Origin: Streptomyces sp. CCM_MD2014 | Lineage (GTDB): Bacteria > Actinomycetota > Actinomycetes > Streptomycetales > Streptomycetaceae | Direction: 5' to 3' | Assembly: GCF_000772045.1 (NCBI RefSeq) | Contig: NZ_CP009754.1 | Span: 1,426,001-1,490,000 of the forward strand | Length of the DNA: 64,000 bases | Part shown: piece after piece, positions 1 to 8,362 of the stretch | Layout of the letters: each line of letters opens with the position of its first letter | Position numbering within the stretch: the stretch's first letter is position 1 | The notes under the pieces: model-generated | The model's input: the letters and a program-made list of their open reading frames with translations, nothing else | The model's database searches: none | Told to the model about the DNA's origin: nothing | Position numbers and translations under genes: made by a program

Positions 1-234
1 CTCGTACGGCGTGAGTGTGGCGTGCGGCGGTTCGGTGCCGAGCCGGAAGACACCGAAGTCGTTCCACTCCGGGGTCTCGTCGGCCGCCGCCCTCCGTCCG
101 GCGGCGTGCGCGGCGACGGGCGACGCGGAGAGGGCGAGCGCGCCGAGGACGGCGGCCCCGCCCTCCAGGAGACGGCGGCGGCTGACGACCGGGCGGGCCG
201 GGAACGGGGCGGGTGACGCGGGAGAGTGCGGCAT
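1..234 (-). CDS. Glycoside hydrolase family 2 beta-galactosidase, N-terminal fragment
   Basis: Only the first 78 codons lie in the window; the gene runs off the left edge. The ATG at 234 opens a protein with a twin-arginine type leader (SRRRLLEGGAAVLGALA, then AHAAG), so export through Tat is likely. After the leader, EWNDFGVFRLGTEPPHATL resembles the start of GH2 beta-galactosidases, where a W/P-x-V-F...R-x-P-x-A-T segment opens the sugar-binding domain. The catalytic domain is outside the window, so the substrate cannot be confirmed. The assignment rests on this short N-terminal match and the leader. Confidence 0.6.
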   Translation of the reverse strand, partial: MPHSPASPAPFPARPVVSRRRLLEGGAAVLGALALSASPVAAHAAGRRAAADETPEWNDFGVFRLGTEPPHATLTPYE

Positions 235-288
235 GACCGTGGCCTTCCGTGGGCTTCGGGGGCGGCTCAACACACGGTGCTTCGAATG

Positions 289-316
289 CAGTTGAGGGTG
301 GGGCGGTGCTCAACTG
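289..316. promoter_or_regulatory. 8-bp inverted repeat in divergent promoter region
   Basis: CAGTTGAG (289-296) and CTCAACTG (309-316) form perfect arms 12 nt apart in the 281-bp gap between the beta-galactosidase start (234, minus) and the lectin protein start (516, plus). The gap also has an AT-richer patch around 345-400, as expected for promoters. This could be an operator or a short hairpin; no regulator is adjacent. Confidence 0.3.
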
Positions 317-515
317 CCGGTGACGCGGTGACTACCGGATCAGACTCACCCTAGAACTCGAACAGAACCGAATCAATTATCCCGTCGGAGTTTGTTTGTT
401 CCTGATGGGCGGCGGTGCCTCCAGCCCGACCGGGCACGGGACGCGGACCCTCGGGGCACCCGGGTCTGCCCCCAGGGCTCCTGACCTGGAGACGATCACC
501 ACGTAACGTCCTTGC

Positions 516-1907
516 GTGAACTTGTGGACTTCCCTGGAGCCCGCGTCCGCCACCGTCGATCCCGGCAGCAGTACGCGCGTACGGCTGCGGGTGCGCAACA
601 CCGGTGACGTGGTGGACGAGTACCGGTTCGAACCCGTCGGGGACGTGGCCCCCTGGACGACGGTCGAGCCGCCGACCCTGCGCCTGTACCCGGGCACGAC
701 CGGCACCGTGGAGCTGACGTTCGCTCCGCCGCGTACGCCGGACGCGGCGGCGGGGCCGAACCCGTACGCGGTGCGCATCACGCCGACCGAGCACCCCGAC
801 GCGGTGACGGTACCGGAGGGAAACCTCACGATCACGGCGTTCACCGAGGTGCGGGCCGAACTGGTACCGCCGACGGTGAAGGGGCGGTTCCGGGGGCGGC
901 CGCGGCTGGCGGTGGACAACCTCGGCAACACGAAGGTGACCGCCTCGGTCGCGGGCAGCGACACCGGCGACCACCTCTCGTACGAGATCCGGCCGTCGAA
1001 CGTGCAGATCGAGCCGGGCCGTGCGGCGTTCGTGGAGACGACGCTGAAGCCGAAGCAGATCATCTGGTTCGGGGCCAAGGAGGAACGGCCGTACAAGCTG
1101 GCGGTACGCCGCTCCGGCGTCGATCCCACCGACGTCGAGGGCACCTACGTCCAGCGCGGCTTCCTGCCCCGCTGGCTGGCCACCTTCCTCGGCATCTTCA
1201 CGGCCCTCGCGCTGGCGTTCGTGATGATCTGGATCGCGTACAAGCCACAGGTCCGCACCAGCGCCACCGAGCAGACCCAGCAGGCGGGCGCCGCACTGGC
1301 CCCCAGTCCCAGTGCCAGCCCCCAGACCCTGCCCAGCACCGCCGAGTCCGCGCCCGCCGAGCAGCCGAAGGTGCAGGAACCGGCCGCGGAGCAGCCGAAG
1401 GGCGACGGCGGCGGGGGCGGGGGCGCAGAAGAAGAGGCGCCGGCTCCCAAGAAGCCCGAGAAGGAGACCTCCGGCGGGGGCGGCGAGGAGAAGCCGGACA
1501 CCGAGGCCCCGGAGCCCGTCGCCCCCGGCACGACCATCTACGGTCACGCCTCGAACCGCTGCATCGAGGTGGCGGGGCACAAGTGGCGGGACGGTGCGCC
1601 GCTGCAGATCGCGGACTGCACCGGCAAGGCCTGGCAGAAGTGGGACTTCCGGCCCGACGGCACGATCCGCTCGCTCGGCCTGTGCATGGACGCGACCTGG
1701 GGCGGTACGGCCAACGGCACGGTGGTCCAGGTGGCGGTGTGCAGCGGCAACCCGGCCCAGCAGTTCATCCTGGCCGGGCCCAAGGACCTGGTCAACGTGC
1801 AGGCCAACAAGTGCGTGGACGTGGTCGACGAGAAGACCGGCAACGGCGCCAGGCTCCAGCTGTGGGAGTGCAACGGTCAGGACAACCAGAAGTGGAGCAC
1901 CCGCTGA
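516..1907 (+). CDS. Membrane-anchored protein with C-terminal ricin-type beta-trefoil lectin domain
   Basis: 463 residues from a GTG start. There is no signal peptide: the first ~210 residues form a cytoplasmic beta-rich region (MNLWTSLEPASATVDPGSST...) of the kind Streptomyces proteins use as an Ig/NEW1-like domain. A single membrane span lies near residues 219-240 (LATFLGIFTALALAFVMIWIA). A low-complexity Pro/Glu/Gly linker (about 250-335) leads to a beta-trefoil lectin (about 338-463) with repeated Q-x-W motifs (QKW, QQF, QKW) and paired cysteines. The lectin would face outside and probably binds cell-wall or environmental sugars. The upstream Shine-Dalgarno sequence is weak. It is convergent with nikE. 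No catalytic domain is visible. Confidence 0.8.
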   Translation: MNLWTSLEPASATVDPGSSTRVRLRVRNTGDVVDEYRFEPVGDVAPWTTVEPPTLRLYPGTTGTVELTFAPPRTPDAAAGPNPYAVRITPTEHPDAVTVPEGNLTITAFTEVRAELVPPTVKGRFRGRPRLAVDNLGNTKVTASVAGSDTGDHLSYEIRPSNVQIEPGRAAFVETTLKPKQIIWFGAKEERPYKLAVRRSGVDPTDVEGTYVQRGFLPRWLATFLGIFTALALAFVMIWIAYKPQVRTSATEQTQQAGAALAPSPSASPQTLPSTAESAPAEQPKVQEPAAEQPKGDGGGGGGAEEEAPAPKKPEKETSGGGGEEKPDTEAPEPVAPGTTIYGHASNRCIEVAGHKWRDGAPLQIADCTGKAWQKWDFRPDGTIRSLGLCMDATWGGTANGTVVQVAVCSGNPAQQFILAGPKDLVNVQANKCVDVVDEKTGNGARLQLWECNGQDNQKWSTR

Positions 1908-1929
1908 CCCCGGCCGGGGCAGCAGGGGG

Positions 1930-2598
1930 TCAGTTCCGGGTCGTGGGGACCACGGAGGCCCACTCGACGGTGCGGTCGCACCAGCGGTCCAGCAGGACAC
2001 GGTCGTGGCCGACGGCCAGCAGTCCCGCTCCGGTGCCGGCCCGGTAGTCCTCCACCACCCGGACCAGGGCGGCCGTGGTCGAGGCGTCCAGCATGGCGGT
2101 CATCTCGTCGCACACCAGCCAGCGCGGGCGCAGCACCAGCGCCCGGGCCAGGCACGCGCGCTGCAGCTGGCCGTCGCTGACCTCGTGCGGGCGCCTGCTC
2201 AGCAGGTCGGTGGTCAGTCCCACGGTGGCGGCCAGTTCGGCGACCCGGTCGGCGGCCTGAGCCCGTCGGCCGGTGGCGCGCAACGGCTCGGCCACCAGGT
2301 CGGCGAGTGTCAGCCGGGGGTCCGCGGAGAGGCGGGCCTGCTGGAAGACGACGCCGAAGGCGGTGCGCAGGGCACGCGGGGCGCCGTGCCGCCAGCGCCG
2401 GACGGGGGTGCCGTCGAGGACCAGCGCGCCGGCGTCGGGGCGGTGCAGCAGGGCGGCGACGCGGGCGAGGGTGGACTTGCCGCAGCCGCTGGGGCCGAGC
2501 AGTCCGACGGCCTCCCCGGGCGCCACGGACAGCGAGACGTCCCGGAACACGGGCGCCCTCCGGTCGTATCCGGCGGTGACGGTGCGCAGTTCAAGCAC
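1930..2598 (-). CDS. nikE: Nickel/peptide ABC transporter ATP-binding subunit NikE-like
   Basis: 222 residues from GTG 2598, which overlaps the end of nikD (GTG at 2598-2596, nikD TGA at 2593-2591). Walker A is GPSGCGKST, the signature region is SDGQLQRA (a slightly degenerate LSGGQ) and Walker B is WLVCDEM. The product would be the second cytosolic ATPase energising an oligopeptide/nickel-type importer with NikD. An upstream in-frame ATG at 2688 exists, but the coupled GTG fits the operon pattern better. It is the last gene of the five-gene nik operon. Confidence 0.8.
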   Translation of the reverse strand: MLELRTVTAGYDRRAPVFRDVSLSVAPGEAVGLLGPSGCGKSTLARVAALLHRPDAGALVLDGTPVRRWRHGAPRALRTAFGVVFQQARLSADPRLTLADLVAEPLRATGRRAQAADRVAELAATVGLTTDLLSRRPHEVSDGQLQRACLARALVLRPRWLVCDEMTAMLDASTTAALVRVVEDYRAGTGAGLLAVGHDRVLLDRWCDRTVEWASVVPTTRN

Positions 2599-3586
2599 GG
2601 TCGACGGCCTCCGTGAGTGCGGCGTGCGGGTGGTGGCAGGCGACCTCGCCGCGCAGTGGGGGCAGGGTGGCGCAGGCGTCGCTCGCACGGTCGCAGCGCG
2701 CGGCGAAGGCGCAGCCGTCGGGGAGGGCGCCGAGTTCGGGCGGCAGGCCGGGGATGGGGACGAAGGCGCGGTCGGGCAGCGCGTCGAGCAGGCCGCGGCT
2801 GTAGGGGTGGCGTGGGCCGGGGGGGCCGAAGAAGGCGGTGGCGTCGGCGAGTTCGACGACGCGTCCGGCGTACATGACGGCGACGCGGTCGGCGATGCGC
2901 TCGGCGGCGGCCAGGTCGTGGGTGATCATCAGCAGGGCGCGGCTGCCGCCCTTGTCGACATGTCGTCTCAGCTCGTCGACCGTGTGGTCCACCAGGTCCC
3001 GGTCGAGCCCGGTGGTCGGCTCGTCGGCGAGCAGCAGCGGGGCGTCGCCGACGAGGGCGAGGGCGGTGGCGGCGCGCTGGGCGAGACCGCCGGAGAGTTC
3101 GTGCGGATGGCGGTCGAGGTGGTCCACCGGGAACGCGGCGCGTTCGGCGGCGGCCTCGGCGGCCTCGCGCAGGGCCGTGCGGCCGCGAACCCCGGTGAGT
3201 TCCGCGACCGTCTCCTCCACCTGTGAGCGGATGGTGCGGACCGGGGTGAGGTGGGCCGCCGGGCTCTGCGGGACGAGGCCGATCAGCCGGCCCCGTACGG
3301 TGCGGGCGAAGGTCCGTTCGTCGGCGGCGAGCAGGTCGAGGTCGCCGAGGAGCGCGCGGCCCGCGGTCTGCGCGTTGCCGGGCAGCAGCCCGAGCAGGGC
3401 GGAGGCGAGGACGGACTTGCCGCAGCCGCTCTCGCCGATCAGGGCCAGGCACTCGCCGGCCGCCACGTCGAAGCGGGCGTCGGTGACGGCGGCGACGCGG
3501 CGCCCGCCCGGCATGCGGAAGCGCACCGACAGACCGTGCACCGACAGCACGGGCGGCACCGACGGCACGGGGGTTGGCCCGGTCAC
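2591..3586 (-). CDS. nikD: Nickel/peptide ABC transporter ATP-binding subunit NikD-like
   Basis: 331 residues; the GTG at 3586-3584 overlaps the TGA of nikC. Walker A GESGCGKSV, Q-loop LVPQSP, signature LSGGLAQRA and Walker B LLLADEPTT are intact. The C-terminal extension (PHPYSRGLL... then a Cys-containing segment CAFAARCDRASDAC) is the oligopeptide/dipeptide ABC C-terminal domain typical of OppD/DppD/NikD. It would pair with NikE on the cytoplasmic face of NikBC. Confidence 0.85.
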   Translation of the reverse strand: MTGPTPVPSVPPVLSVHGLSVRFRMPGGRRVAAVTDARFDVAAGECLALIGESGCGKSVLASALLGLLPGNAQTAGRALLGDLDLLAADERTFARTVRGRLIGLVPQSPAAHLTPVRTIRSQVEETVAELTGVRGRTALREAAEAAAERAAFPVDHLDRHPHELSGGLAQRAATALALVGDAPLLLADEPTTGLDRDLVDHTVDELRRHVDKGGSRALLMITHDLAAAERIADRVAVMYAGRVVELADATAFFGPPGPRHPYSRGLLDALPDRAFVPIPGLPPELGALPDGCAFAARCDRASDACATLPPLRGEVACHHPHAALTEAVDRA

Positions 3587-4482
3587 AGCATCAGCTCCGA
3601 TCGGCTGCGGGGGTTGATCCGCTCCCGCCAGGCGCCCGCGAGTCCGGCGACGGCGAGGGTCGGCACGATGATGAACAGGCCGGGGAAGAGGGTGGGCCAC
3701 CACTGCCCGGCCAGCAGCGAACCCCGCGCCTCCTGGATGAGGTTGCCGAGGCTCGCGGTGTGGGTGGGCAGGCCGAGGCCGAGGAAGGAGAGCGCCGACT
3801 CGTGCCACATGGCGTGCGGCACCATCAGCACGGCGGCGAGCGCGGCCTGTGGCAGTACGCCCGGCAGCAGGTGCCGTACCGTCACCCGCCACCGGGAGGC
3901 GCCGCCGGACACGGCCGCGTCGATGTGGGGACGGGCGCGCAGGGACAGCACCTCGGCGCGGACGATGCGCGCGGTGGACAGCCAGTGGGTGAGCGCGACG
4001 GAGGCCACGACGGGCCAGACGCCCGGCCGGAACATGGCGACGATGAAGATGCCCATCAGCAGGTGCGGCACGGAGGACAGGGCGTCGACGACGCGCATGA
4101 CGCCCCGGTCGACCCAGCCGCCCAGCGCACCGGCGGTGGCGCCCACGGCGGTGCCGACGACCGTCGCGGTCAGCGCGGCCGCCACGCCGACGAGCAGGGA
4201 GACGCGCAGGCCGTAGACGCAGCGCAGCAGCAGGTCGCGGCCGACGTCGTCGGTGCCGAAGGGGTGCGCCCAGCCGGGTGCCCGGAGCTTGGCGGCCAGG
4301 TCGACGGCCTGCTGGTCGAGCTGCACCAGCGGCGGCACGAGCAGCACGGAGAGCACGGTGACGGTCAGCAGCGCGGCGCAGACGCGCAGGCGCAGGGTGC
4401 GGGTGGAGCGGCGGTCGCCGCTCCGGGAGCGCCACACGGTGCCGGTCTTCCCGGCGGCGGCGACGTCAGCCATGGACATCAC
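3583..4482 (-). CDS. nikC: Nickel/peptide ABC transporter permease NikC-like
   Basis: 299 residues; start GTG 4482 overlaps the nikB stop, with in-frame ATGs at 4479 and 4473 as alternatives. About six membrane spans are visible. It has the N-terminal HPFGTDDVGRDLLLRCVYGLR motif of the DppC/OppC/NikC family and an EAA-type loop near SGGASRWRVTVRHLLPGVLP that contacts the ATPases. It would form the membrane channel with NikB. Confidence 0.85.
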   Translation of the reverse strand: MMSMADVAAAGKTGTVWRSRSGDRRSTRTLRLRVCAALLTVTVLSVLLVPPLVQLDQQAVDLAAKLRAPGWAHPFGTDDVGRDLLLRCVYGLRVSLLVGVAAALTATVVGTAVGATAGALGGWVDRGVMRVVDALSSVPHLLMGIFIVAMFRPGVWPVVASVALTHWLSTARIVRAEVLSLRARPHIDAAVSGGASRWRVTVRHLLPGVLPQAALAAVLMVPHAMWHESALSFLGLGLPTHTASLGNLIQEARGSLLAGQWWPTLFPGLFIIVPTLAVAGLAGAWRERINPRSRSELML

Positions 4483-5483
4483 ATCTCACTGAGTTTCACC
4501 CTCGGGTCGAAGAGTCCGTAGAGCAGGTCGGCCAGCAGGTTGCCGACGAGGACGGCGGCGGTGGCGAGCGTGGTCAGGGCGGCCAGCAGCGGGAAGTCGA
4601 CGGCGGTGGCCGCCTCGACGGTGGCGGCGGCGATGCCCGGCCAGCTGAAGACGCTCTCCACCAGCAGGGCGCCGGTGATGAGTTCGGGCACGCGGGAGCC
4701 GATCAGGGTGAGCACGGGCAGCAGTCCGGAGCGCAGGGCGTGCCCGAGGAGTACCGTGCTCTCCCGCAGACCGCGGGCCCGTGCGCCGCGCACCGGGTCC
4801 TCGGCGAGGGCGTCGGCGACACCCTGGCGCACGTAGAGGGTGAACCAGGGCAGTTGGGAGACGGCGAGGACGCCGGCGGGCAGCACGATGTGTCCCGCGA
4901 CCTGCCCGGCGGTGACCTGTTCGCTGGCGGTGTCGGTGAGGCCGCCGGCGGGCAGCACGTCCCACTGGAGGGCGAACAGCCACACGGCGAGCAGCGCGAT
5001 CCAGAAGACCGGCGCCGCCTCCAGGACGTACGCGAGGGAGGTGACCGCCCGGTCGAGCGTCGAGCCGGGCCGCCGGGCCGCCAGCACGCCGAGGAGCGTG
5101 CCGAGGGTGACGGCCACGGCGAAGGCGACGGCGCACAACAGGGCGGACCAGACGAGGCGTTCGCCGATGACCTGGGCAACGGGCTGTCGCAGCACGCTGG
5201 AGTGGCCGAGGTCGCCGGTGAGGGCGTCGGTCAGCCAGTGCCACCAGCGGGCGACGAAGGACTGGTCCACGCCGAGGTTCTCGCGCAGCCGGTCCAGGGT
5301 CTCCTGGTCGGCGCCGAGCGCGGCGGTGCCGGCGTACGCCTTGACGGGGTCGAAGGGTGAGGCGGCGGCGATCGCGAACACGCCGAAGGTGACGACGAGG
5401 ACGACGGGCACGGCGAACAGCGCCCGCCGCCCCGCGAGGCGTGCCATCGCGCTCCAGGGCAGCCGCCGGGCGGTTCCGGTCAC
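4479..5483 (-). CDS. nikB: Nickel/peptide ABC transporter permease NikB-like
   Basis: 334 residues from GTG 5483, which overlaps the nikA TGA (GTGA arrangement); a longer in-frame start at 5513 would invade nikA and is less likely. DppB/NikB-family features are an N-terminal membrane span, a periplasmic-type region with DPVKAYAG...LRENLGVD, the GDLGHS motif, and a C-terminal block of five spans ending FDPRVKLSEM. It is the partner of NikC. Confidence 0.85.
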   Translation of the reverse strand: MTGTARRLPWSAMARLAGRRALFAVPVVLVVTFGVFAIAAASPFDPVKAYAGTAALGADQETLDRLRENLGVDQSFVARWWHWLTDALTGDLGHSSVLRQPVAQVIGERLVWSALLCAVAFAVAVTLGTLLGVLAARRPGSTLDRAVTSLAYVLEAAPVFWIALLAVWLFALQWDVLPAGGLTDTASEQVTAGQVAGHIVLPAGVLAVSQLPWFTLYVRQGVADALAEDPVRGARARGLRESTVLLGHALRSGLLPVLTLIGSRVPELITGALLVESVFSWPGIAAATVEAATAVDFPLLAALTTLATAAVLVGNLLADLLYGLFDPRVKLSEM

Positions 5484-7108
5484 TTCTCGGGCTGCCAGTC
5501 CTCGATGTTCCACCAGGGTCCGCTGGCGAAGCCGTGCTCGTGCGGCTCCAGTTGGGTGGTCAGCCCGTCCCAGCGGTCGGCGAGGACGTAGAGGTGGTCG
5601 ATGTGGGTGAGGAAGGTGTAGCCGGGGTCGTCGACGAGGGCCTGCTGGATCCTGTCGTAGGCGGCCGCGCGCTTCTCCGGGTCCTGGCTGCGGCGCCCGG
5701 TGTCGAGCGCCTCGTCGACGGCCGGATTGTCGTAGTGGGCCATGTTGTTGAAGCCGTCGCCGGCCAGGGAGGAGTGCAGCAGGGTGTAGAGGCCGAAGTC
5801 GGGGTCGCCGACGCTGCCGAGGCCCGCGAGGACCGCGTCGGTCTTCATCCGCGGTTCGATGACCTCCCAGGTGGCGCCCTCGACCTTCACCTCGATGCCG
5901 GCCTTCTTGGCGTCGGAGGCGTAGGCGAGCGCGTGGTCCTGGCGGACCTTGTCGCCGGAGGGGTAGTACAGGGTGAACGAGGCGCGCTGCCCGTCCTTGG
6001 CGCGGACGCCGCCGGAGCCGGGCTTCCAGCCCGCCTCGTCCAGGATGCGCTTCGCCTTCGCCGGGTCGTGCGGGCGCTCGATGCCGCGCTCGTACCAGGG
6101 GTCGTCGACGGGCAGCGGCCCGTACGCCGGCCGGCCCGCGCCGCTGAGGATCGTGTCGACCATGGCCTGCCGGTCCACGGCGGCGTCCAGGGCCCTGCGG
6201 ATCGCGCGGTCGCCGGTGACCTTGCCCGAGGTGGGCAGGGTGACGGCACGGAAGTCGTAGGAGCTGGCCCGGTAGGTGCGCCGGCCGTCGTCCTTGTCGA
6301 AGGTGGCGGCGAGGTTGGGCGGCAGGACGGCGCCGTCGAGGTCGCCGGAGCGCAGCCGGGTGGCGCGCACGTTGTCGTCGGGGACGACGGCCATGGTGAA
6401 CGACTTCACCGCGGGCTCGGCACCCCAGTAGTGCGGGTTGGCCTTGAAGGTGAGCTTCTCGCCCTTGCTCCAGCCGGTGAGCACGTACGGGCCGGTGCCG
6501 ACCGGCTCGGTGTTGAAGTCGCCGGTGTTGGGGTCCTGTTCGCCCGCGATGTGCTCGGGGACTATGGGCAGGACGGTGCGGGCCGCGAAGGGCGCGTACG
6601 GGTACTTGAGCGTGAAGACGACGGTGTCGTCCCCGCTCGCGCGGACGGCCTTCACGGCGTCGAGTTCACTGCGGGCGGTGTTGTTGGTCTTCTGGTCGAG
6701 GACGGTGCGGTACGTGTACACCACGTCCTCGGCGGTCAGCGGTTCGCCGTCGCTGAACTTCACGCCGTCGCGCAGTGTGTACGTGTACGTCCGGCCGCCG
6801 TCGGTGATCTTGGGCAGCGCGGTGGCGAGCGCGGGCTTCAGTTCCAGGTCGGTGTCGCGGGCGAGCAGCCCGTCGAAGATCTTGGAGTTGCCGTCCTTGC
6901 CGTAGCCCAGCAGCGGGCTGAGGGTGTCCGGTTCCGAGGCCACTCCGATCACGACGGACTCGGCGGCCCCGGCGTCGTCGTCCTTCCCCCCGTCCGAGGG
7001 TGCGGAGCAGGCCGCCGCGCCGGCGGCGAACACCACCGCGGCGGCGGTGCTTCGTATCGGAAGGCTCCGATCGGTCCGACGGGTCCAACGGGTCCGACGG
7101 GCTGTCAT
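5480..7108 (-). CDS. nikA: Extracellular solute-binding lipoprotein, nickel/peptide family 5 (NikA-like)
   Basis: 542 residues. An N-terminal signal ends in a lipobox (AGAAACS, lipidated Cys34), so the protein is probably tethered outside the membrane. The family 5 solute-binding domain fills most of the rest: DTLSPLLGYGKDGNSKIFDGL near the start, the KFSDGEPLTAEDVVYTY motif, and NPHYW. The ATG at 7108 follows a GGGGAG ribosome site. It heads the operon nikABCDE. The Nur-box-like element in its promoter is the main reason to prefer nickel over peptides as substrate; the protein family alone does not decide this. Confidence 0.82.
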   Translation of the reverse strand: MTARRTRWTRRTDRSLPIRSTAAAVVFAAGAAACSAPSDGGKDDDAGAAESVVIGVASEPDTLSPLLGYGKDGNSKIFDGLLARDTDLELKPALATALPKITDGGRTYTYTLRDGVKFSDGEPLTAEDVVYTYRTVLDQKTNNTARSELDAVKAVRASGDDTVVFTLKYPYAPFAARTVLPIVPEHIAGEQDPNTGDFNTEPVGTGPYVLTGWSKGEKLTFKANPHYWGAEPAVKSFTMAVVPDDNVRATRLRSGDLDGAVLPPNLAATFDKDDGRRTYRASSYDFRAVTLPTSGKVTGDRAIRRALDAAVDRQAMVDTILSGAGRPAYGPLPVDDPWYERGIERPHDPAKAKRILDEAGWKPGSGGVRAKDGQRASFTLYYPSGDKVRQDHALAYASDAKKAGIEVKVEGATWEVIEPRMKTDAVLAGLGSVGDPDFGLYTLLHSSLAGDGFNNMAHYDNPAVDEALDTGRRSQDPEKRAAAYDRIQQALVDDPGYTFLTHIDHLYVLADRWDGLTTQLEPHEHGFASGPWWNIEDWQPEK

Positions 7109-7141
7109 GTCTCCCCCACGCTTGTTGTCGTTGCGTGGCTA

Positions 7142-7158
7142 TTGCACATCAGTCGCAA
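7142..7158 (-). promoter_or_regulatory. Nur-box-like palindrome in the nikA promoter
   Basis: On the plus strand TTGCAC-ATCAG-TCGCAA reads TTGC-N9-GCAA, extended by one matching base pair each side (T7140/A7160 arms). This has the spacing of the Nur (nickel-responsive Fur-family repressor) box, tTGCAA-N5-TTGCAa. On the minus strand a -35 like TTGACG (7169-7164) stands 17 nt before TGCAAT (7146-7141), so the box would cover the spacer and -10 of the nikA promoter. In S. coelicolor, Nur is known to repress a nikABCDE cluster. The match is by eye. Confidence 0.6.
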
Positions 7159-7324
7159 TAAAGCGTCAAGCCAGGTGGCGAGGGTGCCCGGCGGGGAGCG
7201 GCGAATGTTCAGCACGGCACAACGGCTCGCTGAACAACTCGGCAGCCGCTGGACTCGGCACGGGACGGCCGGCCGGGACGGCGCGACCGCGCCCGGCACC
7301 GCCTCGCGACGACGGGAAGGGACG

Positions 7325-7813
7325 ATGGAAGAGGTACGGAACAGCCTCCGCAACGGGGTGTACTGGTGCGTGGTGTTCTCGGTCATCCTGCTGCCGGTGG
7401 GGTTCGCGACCGGGTGGTGGGGGTGGGTCGTCCTGGGGTACGCGGCGATCATCTGCGTGAGCGGGATCGTGGGCGTGGTACTGGCCGTCGACGGCCCGGT
7501 CCTGACGGTGGCGGCCTTCCTCCTGTGGCTGCTCGCCCTCTCGGCCGGCGTCGGGCTGATCGCCTTCGGCGTGCACGCCGTCGTGACGTTCGAGCCCTAC
7601 TGCGTCCCGTCCGAGACGGTCGACTGCCGGTTGCTGCTCAACGGGCAGGACGTGGGCGGGGCGACCGTGGCCGATCAGCGCAGAAGCATGGTCGTCGACT
7701 CCCTGTACCCCGTCGGCGGCGGTGCCGCGATCACCGTGACCGCCCTGGTCGTCGGGGCCGTACGAGTGCGTGCCCGCTTCCCGCACGGCGGACTCCGCCT
7801 CCGCCGCCGGTAG
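7325..7813 (+). CDS. Small membrane protein of unknown function
   Basis: 162 residues from ATG 7325 after GGAAGGGACG. Three to four hydrophobic helices are visible (about 10-28, 30-50, 55-80, 135-150). An extracytoplasmic loop with two Cys (EPYCVPSETVDCRLL) could form a disulfide. It is divergent from nikA and convergent with the macro-domain gene. No family was recognised. Confidence 0.65.
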   Translation: MEEVRNSLRNGVYWCVVFSVILLPVGFATGWWGWVVLGYAAIICVSGIVGVVLAVDGPVLTVAAFLLWLLALSAGVGLIAFGVHAVVTFEPYCVPSETVDCRLLLNGQDVGGATVADQRRSMVVDSLYPVGGGAAITVTALVVGAVRVRARFPHGGLRLRRR

Positions 7814-7852
7814 GTCGCCGGGACCCGGGACCGGCCGGGACGCCTACGGTGC

Positions 7853-8362
7853 TCAGCCCGCCCACGCCGCGAACGCCTCGTACGCCCGGGCGTCGAAGAG
7901 GACGAAGCGGACCTCGGTGACCGAGGTCCGCGTGGCCCGTACCGTCTCCACGGCGATGCGGGCGGCGTCGTCCAGCGGCCAGCGGTAGACGCCGGTGGAG
8001 ATGGCGGGAAAGGCGACCGTGCGGGCCCTCAGCTCGTCGGCGGTGCGCAGGGATGCGCGGTAGCAGGAGGCGAGGAGGTCGGAGCGGTCCTCGGTGGCCG
8101 ACCAGACCGGGCCGACCGTGTGGATCACCCAGCGCGCGTCCAGGTCGCCCGCGGTGGTGGCGACGGCACGGCCCGTGGGCAGGCCCTTGCCCAGGCGGCC
8201 CGCGCGCAGCCTGCGGCACTCCGCCAGGATCGCCGGGCCGCCGCGCCGGTGGATGGCGCCGTCGACGCCTCCGCCGCCGAGAAGGGAGGAGTTGGCGGCG
8301 TTCACGATCGCGTCGGCGCTCTCGCGGGTGATGTCGCCCTGGACCAGGGTGATGTCGGTCAT
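7853..8362 (-). CDS. Macro domain protein (ADP-ribose / O-acetyl-ADP-ribose hydrolase family)
   Basis: 169 residues, a single macro domain. Diagnostic motifs are [19 protein letters not shown] (adenine-binding Asp and the NAAN substrate loop), [14 protein letters not shown], and TGVYRWP near the end (the diphosphate-binding loop). Its size matches YmdB-type enzymes, which remove ADP-ribose from proteins or deacetylate O-acetyl-ADP-ribose. The ATG overlaps the stop of the upstream FAD oxidoreductase gene by 4 nt, so the two are translationally coupled. Confidence 0.88.
   Translation of the reverse strand: MTDITLVQGDITRESADAIVNAANSSLLGGGGVDGAIHRRGGPAILAECRRLRAGRLGKGLPTGRAVATTAGDLDARWVIHTVGPVWSATEDRSDLLASCYRASLRTADELRARTVAFPAISTGVYRWPLDDAARIAVETVRATRTSVTEVRFVLFDARAYEAFAAWAG

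Noticed and set aside
622..636. GGTTCGAACCC-like T-loop suggesting a tRNA
   Set aside because: It lies inside the lectin protein gene, and no cloverleaf can be drawn around it; the similar stretch at 46451 is also coding.
1908..1919. CCCCGGCCGGGG palindrome after the lectin gene as a terminator
   Set aside because: No loop bases and no U-tract; a self-complementary GC run is common here by chance.
7057..7100. Repeated cggtccgacgggtc units as a regulatory repeat
   Set aside because: They are inside the NikA signal peptide coding sequence and reflect Arg/Thr codons.
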